From UBA6163 sp031411655 (lineage in GTDB: Bacteria > Planctomycetota > Planctomycetia > Pirellulales > Pirellulaceae): a DNA stretch of 64,000 bases. The position numbers and the translations under genes were made by a program. Positions 8,485-16,156 of this stretch are shown here, in pieces. How positions within the stretch are numbered: the stretch's first letter is position 1; the number at the start of each line of letters is the position of its first letter. The DNA is taken from the NCBI GenBank assembly GCA_031411655.1, contig JANOBM010000180.1, forward strand, positions 3,900-67,899, in the 5' to 3' direction. Under the pieces are notes generated by a model that saw nothing but the letters and a program-made list of their open reading frames with translations, was not told the DNA's origin and made no database searches.

Positions 8485-9063
8485 TTAAACGCTTACGCGA
8501 AATGTCAATAAGAATCCGGTAACAAGCAACGCAGCTAACAAGCATATCACTACCCAGACAATCACCGAACTCCGATACCTCAGGTGCGGAGTTTCAGAGA
8601 TGACATGGCCGTATTCTGCGGAAAAGACGAAGCGGCCCTTCTTGCACAACAACAGATAAAGCACGTAAGCGGATACGATTGTGCCAAGTGGGATTGCGAT
8701 TAATCCGATGACTGAAAAGACGATCGCGACGATACGACTCCACGGTTTGCGCCGCCTTAGTCCGAGGCCGGTTGCGAATTGAAGGGCAGCAATGGTACCT
8801 AAAATAAAAGCGGATATGAAAATAGCGAAACCAAGTTCGCTACTCTCAGCGGAGGAGTGAATGATCTCCTTGATGCCGATAAAAAGGTAAAGGCCTGCTA
8901 ACACCCCTCCCAAAATCCCGCCGATGAGAAAGAGAATGCCGACCGATTTCACGGACTCTTCCAGTGCAAGGTGTTGGCGGCGAACCTCCTCGTCGCCCTG
9001 CATCGCTGGAGCGTGAGGCAGCACAGGGGCATAGGGATTGGTATCGTCTAGCAAGCTCGACAT
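8485..9063 (-). CDS. Small multi-pass membrane protein of planctomycete 'NPYAP' type
   Basis: 192 residues. The N-terminus is short and soluble and contains 'TNPYAPVLPHAP', a lead often seen in small membrane proteins of this bacterial group. Four hydrophobic stretches follow: ~41-65 ('ILFLIGGILGGVLAGLYLFIG'), ~77-100, ~108-137 and ~166-190. No catalytic residues or known transporter signature can be seen, so the function is unknown. The gene ends 24 bases from the convergent nuclease gene. The upstream side holds the second 70-bp palindrome. The ribosome site is poor (A-rich). Confidence 0.7.
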   Translation of the reverse strand: MSSLLDDTNPYAPVLPHAPAMQGDEEVRRQHLALEESVKSVGILFLIGGILGGVLAGLYLFIGIKEIIHSSAESSELGFAIFISAFILGTIAALQFATGLGLRRRKPWSRIVAIVFSVIGLIAIPLGTIVSAYVLYLLLCKKGRFVFSAEYGHVISETPHLRYRSSVIVWVVICLLAALLVTGFLLTFRVSV

Positions 9064-9241
9064 TTTTTCTTAAAACCGTGTTGCTATTCTCACTTGTCTC
9101 GACAGTCGTGCGATCAACATTTGCAATGTCCGTGCCTTATTCTTATTCTCGTTCGAGGCTGGGAGAGTGCGGTAGGGGGGAGGTATCGGCGTGTTCGCAT
9201 CGCTGAAAAGAAATTCATTTAATCGCAAGACGATTTAATTC

Positions 9242-9311
9242 AGGACCTATCCGAAAACCATTCGCCGCTTTGGCCCTAGCCGCGGTTCCCTTCAGTTTTC
9301 GGATTGGTTCT
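9242..9311. repeat. 70-bp palindromic dispersed repeat, copy 2 (inverted relative to copy 1)
   Basis: The arms AGGACCTATCCGAAAAC (9242-9258) and GTTTTCGGATTGGTTCT (9295-9311) pair with two mismatches. The reverse complement aligns without gaps to the copy at 885-954 over all 70 bases. It lies between divergent genes, ending 62 bases before the sulfatase start, so it may influence expression of that gene. The rest of the gap 9064-9373 shows nothing else I can support. Confidence 0.8.
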
Positions 9312-9373
9312 AAATCATACTTCAAGGGCCGTTATGCTTGCCTGCCTCTTATTGCATTGAAAACTCTGAGAAC

Positions 9374-10762
9374 ATGAAATCACTATTCTTGCCGTTTTTT
9401 GTGCTTCTCATACCGTCACTGGCCGATGCCGGTACCCAACCCAATATTGTTTTCATGCTCGCTGATGATCAGGGATGGAGTGGCTTATCTGTCGCAATGC
9501 ATCCGAATGTACCGGAATCCAAAAGCGACAATTTTCATACACCGAATTTGGGGAAACTGGCGTCGCAGGGAATGCGGTTCTCGGCCGCCTATTCCCCCGC
9601 GTCGGTATGTTCGCCGACTCGTATTAGTTTCCAAACGGGGAGGAGCCCCGCGCAGCTTCACTGGACGAAGGCGGCCCCTCCAGAAATGGGCCGCAAGCTA
9701 ATCGAGCCAAGGCTTATTAAAAGTATTTCACCAGACGAAATCACGATTGCTGAACTGTTGAGAAAATCGGGCTACGCCACGGCGCACTATGGGAAATGGC
9801 ATATCCGTGGCGGAGGCCCGGGGGCTCATGGGTACGATGAGCACGACGGAGACACGGGAAATGAGAACGCGTATCTATTTAAAGATCCTAATCCCGTTGA
9901 TATTTTTGGAATGGCCGAACGCTCGGCCAAGTTCATGGAGAAGTGTTCAAAAGCGGGTAGACCGTTCTTCATCCAGCTTTCGTGGAATGCGCTTCATGCG
10001 CCAGGAAACGCGCTAAAAGCAACTCTGGAAAAATACCAGCGTCAACGTCCCGGCGACGATTTTAGACGTATCTCGACCGTAGCAATTACTGAGGATCTCG
10101 ATTCGGGTGTCGGTCGAGTGATGGCTTCCATTGATCGACTCGGCCTTACTGACAATACGTATTTGATCTACATGTCTGACAACGGTTCTAGCGGGGGCAG
10201 AAGCATTTTAAGAGGCGGCAAGGGCGGTGTTTGGGAGGGCGGCATCCGCGTGCCGTTGATCGTTCGGGGCCCCGGCGTAGCTGCAAACTCGTGGTGTCAC
10301 CAGCGTGTGGTTGGGTACGATTTCTTTCCAACCTTCTGCCATTGGGCTGGCATCCCGTTTGGGGCTCTGCCTAATGGAATAGAGGGAGGCAGTATTGCAT
10401 CGGTTTTAGCAAATAACGGTGAGGGTGCGATCCAACGCATTCGTGAGGAAATGGTTTTTCATTTTCCCCATTATCAAGGCGATGCACCTCACTCGGCTAT
10501 TTTCCTGGGCCACCTAAAGTTGCTGTATTTCTACGAAAGCAAACGCGCCGAATTGTATGATCTATCAAAAGACATTGGCGAATCGCACGATCTAGCAAAC
10601 CAGTTGCCCCGCGAAACCGCCATGCTTCATGATCGGTTGCAGGCCTACCTGGCTGCCGTCGATGCCCAAATCCCAATGGCCAATCCACAATTCGACCCGA
10701 GCCGACCGCCAAAGCCAATGAGGGCAAAGCGTGGCGGCATAGGTCCCATGACGAAAAAGTAA
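9374..10762 (+). CDS. Secreted sulfatase (formylglycine-dependent, type I)
   Basis: 462 residues. A signal peptide ('MKSLFLPFFVLLIPSLADA') is followed by the alkaline-phosphatase-fold start 'QPNIVFMLADDQGW' with metal-binding Asp pair. The key motif is 'VCSPTR' with Cys79, the residue that sulfatase-maturing enzymes turn into formylglycine. Downstream are 'GYATAHYGKWH' and 'YMSDNGSSGG', both typical of the family. It hydrolyses sulfate esters, probably on sulfated polysaccharides, in the periplasm or outside the cell; the substrate is unknown. The ATG at 9374 is chosen over an in-frame upstream start because the signal peptide begins there. The next gene starts five bases after the stop, so the two form an operon. 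The 70-bp palindrome sits in the promoter region. Confidence 0.92.
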   Translation: MKSLFLPFFVLLIPSLADAGTQPNIVFMLADDQGWSGLSVAMHPNVPESKSDNFHTPNLGKLASQGMRFSAAYSPASVCSPTRISFQTGRSPAQLHWTKAAPPEMGRKLIEPRLIKSISPDEITIAELLRKSGYATAHYGKWHIRGGGPGAHGYDEHDGDTGNENAYLFKDPNPVDIFGMAERSAKFMEKCSKAGRPFFIQLSWNALHAPGNALKATLEKYQRQRPGDDFRRISTVAITEDLDSGVGRVMASIDRLGLTDNTYLIYMSDNGSSGGRSILRGGKGGVWEGGIRVPLIVRGPGVAANSWCHQRVVGYDFFPTFCHWAGIPFGALPNGIEGGSIASVLANNGEGAIQRIREEMVFHFPHYQGDAPHSAIFLGHLKLLYFYESKRAELYDLSKDIGESHDLANQLPRETAMLHDRLQAYLAAVDAQIPMANPQFDPSRPPKPMRAKRGGIGPMTKK

Positions 10763-10767
10763 TCAAG

Positions 10768-12579
10768 ATGAGATTCAGTACGATCTGTCTCGCCATGACG
10801 TGCACTGCGTTCTTTTCACAACTCGCTATCAACGTCAATGCGCACCCGGGACACGACCAATTGGCCTTGTCGGCTCGTACGTGGCATGTCATGGAATCGG
10901 AGGTTCCCTTAGTCGCGACCTGTATCGCGGTTCGCGATAATTCTGTTCAGCTCCGAACAAGTTTCGGCAAGTTAGTAACTCTCCCTTTGGACAAACTATC
11001 TGACCAGGATCGGCAATGGGTCGAGGCGCGTCAGGTGCAGATCCGTAAGATAAATAATTCAAATCAGCCGATAACGCTGGTGTCCTTCGCGCCGGAAGTC
11101 AAGGGAAACGTGCAACCTACCGCAATCGCCAAAGCGTTCGATCCATTTGAAAAACTAAATGCAATTCGATATCGCATGGATGAAAGCTATTTCTATGTTG
11201 AATCCAATGGAATGCCTGATCATCCCATGATGGTTGGGATTCGCGCATGGCAGCAGCAGGTTCCGCTTTTCCAAAAGTACGTTGGCGATAACGCTTGGCA
11301 AATCCCTGTCTTGCCGAAGCCCGCAGCCCAGCCAGCCACCACCAAGAATCGATTCTTACGAGGTGCAATCGCGCTGGCCGTCAATGGGATCCCCATCTTC
11401 AACCCCCTTAATAACCGTGGCGACGATTCGTTTTTATTTGGAGAACTCGATCAGTTCGGCGGACATTGCGGCCGTGCTGATGACTATCACTATCACCTGG
11501 CACCAGTTCACTTAGAAAAACAGGTAGGGAAAGGCAATGTAATTGCCTACGCGCTCGATGGATATCCAATCTATGGTTATGAGGAGCCCGATGGTTCAAA
11601 GGTTGTAGGACTTGATCGTCTCAATGGCCATAAGGACACCGATGGCAATTATCACTATCACGCAACCAAGGACTATCCTTATCTCAATGGCGGATTCTAT
11701 GGAGAGGTGACTGAACGCGACGGCCAAGTCGATCCTCAACCCCGCGCGGAGCCGTTGCGTCCGGCAATGCCACCGTTGCGCGGTGCTACCATTACGGACT
11801 TTGTTCAAGCAAAGCCTGGCAGTTTTCGATTGACCTACGACGTAGACGGAAAGAAAGGCAGCGTCAGCTATACCGTTACCAACGATGGCACGGTTCAGTT
11901 CTCATCGGTCGACACCTACGGCAAGACCATCGATGAGACCTATTCGCCCAAACGCGGCAATGGACGGCGGCCACCGTTACGTCGTCAGGGCGAAAACCCT
12001 CCGCCACGCGAAAAAGAAAGCCGCCAAGGAGCGTCGCTTCCAAGAGATCTTTCAACGGCGATGCCTAGCAACGATCGATCGAACGGTACCAGGAACCGCG
12101 GCGAAACATCGAAGCCTTCTGGCAAATTGCCCATGCTCGCGGTAACAAGCCGTTCGGTAAACGCGAATGGTTTTGTGTCGATCGATTGCACTTGTGATGG
12201 CAAGGCTCATTCCCCAGCAGTGAGCTGGAGCAATGCTCCGGCAGCAACTCAATCGTTCGCAATCAGCTTATGGCACACCGCTCCGGATAAGGAGAAATCC
12301 TATTGGCTTCTCTATAACATCCCATCGAATGTGACCACGGTGCCCGAAGGTTCCAGAGAAATTGGTACCATTGGGCTGAATGATCGTCGCCGCGCCGAAT
12401 ACGACCCCATGTGTTCAAAAGGACCGGGGGCAAAGTCTTATCACATTACGGTCTATGCACTTTCAGCAGAACTAAAATTTGCCTCAGGAAAAGCTGACCG
12501 TGCTGCACTTCTTGATGCGATCAAGAATGTCACGATTGCCGAGGGAACGCTCGACTTTCAATACGAACGAAATAAATAA
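10768..12579 (+). CDS. Secreted SHD1-like / YHYH / PEBP three-domain fusion protein
   Basis: 603 residues with a signal peptide. A first region at ~30-85 resembles SHD1 ('RTSFGKLVTLPLDKLSDQDRQW'). It is followed by a YHYH domain with paired motifs 'DDYHYHLAP' (~238) and 'DGNYHYHATKDYPY' (~292). After a proline/arginine-rich linker (~395-450), the C-terminal ~140 residues form a YbhB/YbcL-type PEBP domain ('HSPAVSWSNAPAATQSFAI', 'YDPMCSKGPGAKSYHITVYAL'). YHYH domains have no firmly assigned activity but their His/Tyr spacing suggests metal or ligand binding. PEBP domains bind anionic ligands. It begins five bases after the sulfatase, so a shared role in handling sulfated or charged glycans is possible, as inference. 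The three-domain order is unusual. Confidence 0.82.
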   Translation: MRFSTICLAMTCTAFFSQLAINVNAHPGHDQLALSARTWHVMESEVPLVATCIAVRDNSVQLRTSFGKLVTLPLDKLSDQDRQWVEARQVQIRKINNSNQPITLVSFAPEVKGNVQPTAIAKAFDPFEKLNAIRYRMDESYFYVESNGMPDHPMMVGIRAWQQQVPLFQKYVGDNAWQIPVLPKPAAQPATTKNRFLRGAIALAVNGIPIFNPLNNRGDDSFLFGELDQFGGHCGRADDYHYHLAPVHLEKQVGKGNVIAYALDGYPIYGYEEPDGSKVVGLDRLNGHKDTDGNYHYHATKDYPYLNGGFYGEVTERDGQVDPQPRAEPLRPAMPPLRGATITDFVQAKPGSFRLTYDVDGKKGSVSYTVTNDGTVQFSSVDTYGKTIDETYSPKRGNGRRPPLRRQGENPPPREKESRQGASLPRDLSTAMPSNDRSNGTRNRGETSKPSGKLPMLAVTSRSVNANGFVSIDCTCDGKAHSPAVSWSNAPAATQSFAISLWHTAPDKEKSYWLLYNIPSNVTTVPEGSREIGTIGLNDRRRAEYDPMCSKGPGAKSYHITVYALSAELKFASGKADRAALLDAIKNVTIAEGTLDFQYERNK

Positions 12580-13131
12580 AGTGCTCCCTACTTTCTTTGA
12601 GTAGCGAATGAAATCGCGTTGCCAAACTGAATCGCATTTGTAGCGAATGGTTGTAGTCGAAGCGTGGAAGCCTGAAACGCTTGCTGACAGTCCTCCTCAT
12701 CTCACAGGTGTCTACCTGGTTGTTCGGCAACAGGTCGGCCAAAGGCCGCAGACGTTGTGCGACTAGCGAATTGCATGTTGATTGGAATGGATCAGATGGG
12801 ATGGTGAGACGTTGTCTTTCCCGGTAACCGCTTTGCCGAGAAACCGAACATGGATCCGTTGGCGAAAACAGTTATTCTCTTCACTGAAGCGGACGCCTTC
12901 GCACCGCACTGTAGTCCGACGAGAGCACGCCTGATGAATGGCTCATAAAATCGTCTCCCGTGAGTAACACAATTTGGCTGGTTTCGTGCCAGTCGCAGCC
13001 ATCGCTTTAAATCGCGTACCGTCAACGTGGCCGGCGGAATCAAAAGCGTCGATACTCAGTAAATCAGCTTGCCAACTTGACCCGGTGGCGACTTCCAATT
13101 TGGGTTTGGCAATTTAAAAACGCGTTTGGCT
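12580..13131. other. Intergenic region between convergent genes, nothing recognised
   Basis: 552 bases. Short frames at 12530-12742 and 12792-13043 on minus translate to Arg-rich shadow-like sequence. A direct repeat TAGCGAATG occurs twice near 12602 and 12641, without further structure. Confidence 0.4.
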
Positions 13132-14883
13132 TCAAGGCTTTGCGACGGTGTTGCGGAAAACTTGTTTGCCGCCTACGTAAGTACTGAGTACTTTGATATC
13201 ACGAATTTCATCGAGTGTGCAATTGAAGTAATCTCGATCGATCTCGATAAAATCAGCGAGTTTGCCTGGCTCGAGCGATCCACGGTTCTTTTCGTCGTGT
13301 AATACATAGGCGTTGTTGATCGTATACAAGCGCAAAGCCTCTTCGCGGGTGAGCAGTTCTTCCTCGTGCAATGGTTCGCTTGCACCGCGTGGTATTCGCG
13401 TTAGCAAGATCGAAAGTCCCAGAAACGGGTCGTAAGGATTGACCGATCGTAGCCGTCCCACCTTTTGCATGTGGTCAGAGCCACCACCGACCGTTACTTT
13501 TCGATCAAAGAGAGTGCGATAGGGCTGAAAATATCGCATCCGCTCCTTGCCAAATTGATTCATCAGCGTCGTTCCGTCGAGCCAAAGCCAAATGGGTTGT
13601 AAATCCGCAACAGCTCCAATTTCATGCATCGTGTTGATCGCTTCATCGCTAAGAAAGTTAGCGTGAGTGACGCAGGGACGGCCTGACGCCACAGGGAACT
13701 CTTCGTTGACTTGTGCATAGGCCTTCAATAACGCATCGACAGCGCCATCGCCGACAGCGTGCGCGGTGGGCTGTAGACCCTGCTTCAAGCACAGACGCAA
13801 GATCTGAAATAGCCGTTCGGGCTGGATATATAGCAAACCACGATAGGTTGGGTCATCAATCGCATAAACTTGACTGGCGCCCCATGGTTGCCGCATGTAG
13901 GCACTGCCGGTAAGCATCCCGCCGTCAAGAAACACCTTGACTCCTCGAAGCCAAACCCAGGGATCGTATTCGTGAGCAGGATGGGTTGCCGCCTGGTGAA
14001 TCTGCTTTTCCACCTCCGACCACGGCGCATTGGGGTCAACGCCCCAGTAAAGAAACACTCGGCAGGTTAGCCCACCACTCTCACGAATGGCTTCGTACAA
14101 CGCGACCGTTTCCGCGTTGGCGTTACGCTCGGCGATGCCTGTGATTCCGCAAGCATTGTAGTCCGAAAGCAACTTTCGGAGTGCAACTTGTCGTTCTTCC
14201 TGCGAGGGCTGTGCCTCAGACGTCCCCATCTTTAGGATTCGTTCGTAATTCCGAATGATGCCAGTCGGATTGCCCTGGTCATCTCGCTCGACTTTAGCTG
14301 GCAAGCCGTCGGCCACTCGATAGTCGTGGTCGATCTGGTTTCGTTCAAGAGCGAGTGAGTTGAGCGAAGCATCGGGGCCTGTTCGAAAGCAGACAGGGTG
14401 ATCCGGCGCAACCCCATCAAGTTCTCGGCGCGTGGGGAACCGCTGGTCTCGCAAGCGTGTAACGAACACTTGTTGCACAACGATCCACTCCCCAGGCGGA
14501 ACGATTTTTGCGCGCGAAGCAATATACAGTAGAACGTCGTCGATCGTTTGCATCGTTGGGACGACATGGTCGAATTCATAGACGGATGCAGCGGCAGCAT
14601 GAACGTGGGAATCAATGAGCCCTGGCAATACCGTCCGACCATCAAGGCTTAAACGCGTCGTATCGGGGCCTGCCAGACGCAGCATCTCATCGTCAGCACC
14701 GGTTGCGATGATTCGATCGTTTCGAATTGCCATGGCGGAAACGATACGAAAACTCGAGTCCACCGTAGCGATGCGACCGCCGTACACAATGAGCGTTGGG
14801 ACTTCATCGCTCAAAGACCTAGCAGTTCCTAGAGCAAGGACGATTGAAACTACGACAACGCAATGGCTAAGTATTCGTAGCAC
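13132..14883 (-). CDS. Secreted YtcJ-like amidohydrolase (Amidohydro_3)
   Basis: About 583 residues. It is a metal-dependent hydrolase of the amidohydrolase superfamily with an N-terminal beta-sandwich part ('LIVYGGRIATVDSS'). The metal motif 'LPGLIDSHVH' is followed by TIM-barrel motifs 'VKVFLDGGMLTGSA' and 'TAHAVGDGAVDALL', and the C-terminal 'DFIEIDRDYF' strand. YtcJ-type enzymes act on amide or carbamate bonds of poorly defined substrates. I prefer the GTG at 14883 over an ATG at 14955. GAAGG lies just upstream and a clean signal peptide ('LRILSHCVVVVSIVLALGTA') begins there. The asparaginase gene is divergent, starting 290 bases away. Confidence 0.88.
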   Translation of the reverse strand: MLRILSHCVVVVSIVLALGTARSLSDEVPTLIVYGGRIATVDSSFRIVSAMAIRNDRIIATGADDEMLRLAGPDTTRLSLDGRTVLPGLIDSHVHAAAASVYEFDHVVPTMQTIDDVLLYIASRAKIVPPGEWIVVQQVFVTRLRDQRFPTRRELDGVAPDHPVCFRTGPDASLNSLALERNQIDHDYRVADGLPAKVERDDQGNPTGIIRNYERILKMGTSEAQPSQEERQVALRKLLSDYNACGITGIAERNANAETVALYEAIRESGGLTCRVFLYWGVDPNAPWSEVEKQIHQAATHPAHEYDPWVWLRGVKVFLDGGMLTGSAYMRQPWGASQVYAIDDPTYRGLLYIQPERLFQILRLCLKQGLQPTAHAVGDGAVDALLKAYAQVNEEFPVASGRPCVTHANFLSDEAINTMHEIGAVADLQPIWLWLDGTTLMNQFGKERMRYFQPYRTLFDRKVTVGGGSDHMQKVGRLRSVNPYDPFLGLSILLTRIPRGASEPLHEEELLTREEALRLYTINNAYVLHDEKNRGSLEPGKLADFIEIDRDYFNCTLDEIRDIKVLSTYVGGKQVFRNTVAKP

Positions 14884-15173
14884 GTTAGGTACCTTCAAAG
14901 GATTGCCGATGGAAATCGACGGGGCCGCACAAAATCTCATTTGCAGGATTTGCATTCTCAGGCAAAATCTAAAAACGACGTTAATGGATTGTATCCAGAG
15001 GTTGCTTGCCTCGCACTCGCAGTGGCCAAGGAATGAAATTGCGAACGCTCTTGGAGAACGGAGTCGGCTTTGGCACCTAGACTGTCCATGTCACATCCTG
15101 ACACAATCAAACATTTCACGATCCGAGGCTAATCGTTACGATCTCATTAACGCATTCACTTTTTAGGTTGTAG

Positions 15174-16136
15174 ATGAACACACCCTGCGAATTTTCCGAG
15201 CCTCCCTTCGCGCTAGTCATCCACGGTGGCGCCGGCATACTTCGAAATGAACTTTCCGTAGAAAGGGAAGCGGCGTCCCGACGCGTTCTGGAATATGCGT
15301 TGTTAAAGGGCTTTCAAATCTTACGAGGCGGCGGTAGCAGCCTTGATACCGTTTGTGCTGCCATCGAGGTTCTCGAGGATTCACCGCTTTTCAATGCGGG
15401 GTGTGGTTCCGTTCTAACGTCATCAGGGACTGTGGAAATGGACGCTGCGGTGATGGAGGGATCGCGTCTGAAGGCCGGAGCGGTAGCAGGAGTCCATGGG
15501 GTCCGAAATCCCATTCGACTTGCACGCGAGGTAATGGAGCACTCGCCACATGTTTTGCTGATTGGCGAGGGTGCAAGGGCGTTCGCTAAAGAACGGAATA
15601 TCCCTTTTGAGCCTGACCAGTACTTCATCACGGCGGAACGGACTGAGCAGCGTCAAGTTTCAGTGGAGCCTTCGCGTGGAGGGAATTGTGAGAACCAAGC
15701 TCCGTCAAAGATGGGTACCGTGGGGGCGGTTGCATTGGATAAGCAAGGTCATTTATCCGCAGGGACGTCGACCGGTGGGACGATTAATAAGCGAGTCGGA
15801 CGAGTCGGCGATTCGCCTATCATCGGAGCGGGGACCTATGCGGAGGACAGGGTGGTAGCGGTATCTTGTACCGGGCACGGTGAGTTTTTTATTCGTGCAG
15901 TCGTGGCCTATGACGTTGCGGCCCGAATGAAGTATCAGGGCGCGTCGGTGTCTCAGGCAACGCACCAAGTAGTCAATGTTTTGCTTCCAGAGCTTGGCGG
16001 GGCGGGCGGGCTCATTTCGATTGATTCAAAAGGCAACGTGGCGATGCCCTTCAATACACAGGGGATGTTCCGTGGGTTTATCAAGTCCGATGCGATACCG
16101 CATATTTCGATCTTTGAAGAATCGAATTCCGGCTAG
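15174..16136 (+). CDS. Isoaspartyl peptidase / L-asparaginase (Ntn hydrolase, Thr type)
   Basis: 320 residues. The protein starts with 'FALVIHGGAGIL', the hallmark of plant-type asparaginases, and continues with 'LDTVCAAIEVLEDSPLFNAGCGSVL'. The precursor self-cleaves before the nucleophile Thr182 in 'KMGTVGAVALD'. The substrate-binding 'GTSTGGTINKRVGRVGDSPIIGAGTYA' segment follows. The family hydrolyses isoaspartyl dipeptides and L-asparagine and helps recycle damaged proteins. There is no signal peptide, so cytoplasmic. It converges on the DUF4091 gene with only 20 bases between the stops. Confidence 0.93.
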   Translation: MNTPCEFSEPPFALVIHGGAGILRNELSVEREAASRRVLEYALLKGFQILRGGGSSLDTVCAAIEVLEDSPLFNAGCGSVLTSSGTVEMDAAVMEGSRLKAGAVAGVHGVRNPIRLAREVMEHSPHVLLIGEGARAFAKERNIPFEPDQYFITAERTEQRQVSVEPSRGGNCENQAPSKMGTVGAVALDKQGHLSAGTSTGGTINKRVGRVGDSPIIGAGTYAEDRVVAVSCTGHGEFFIRAVVAYDVAARMKYQGASVSQATHQVVNVLLPELGGAGGLISIDSKGNVAMPFNTQGMFRGFIKSDAIPHISIFEESNSG

Positions 16137-16156
16137 CTTGGGACGACTAACCGTGC

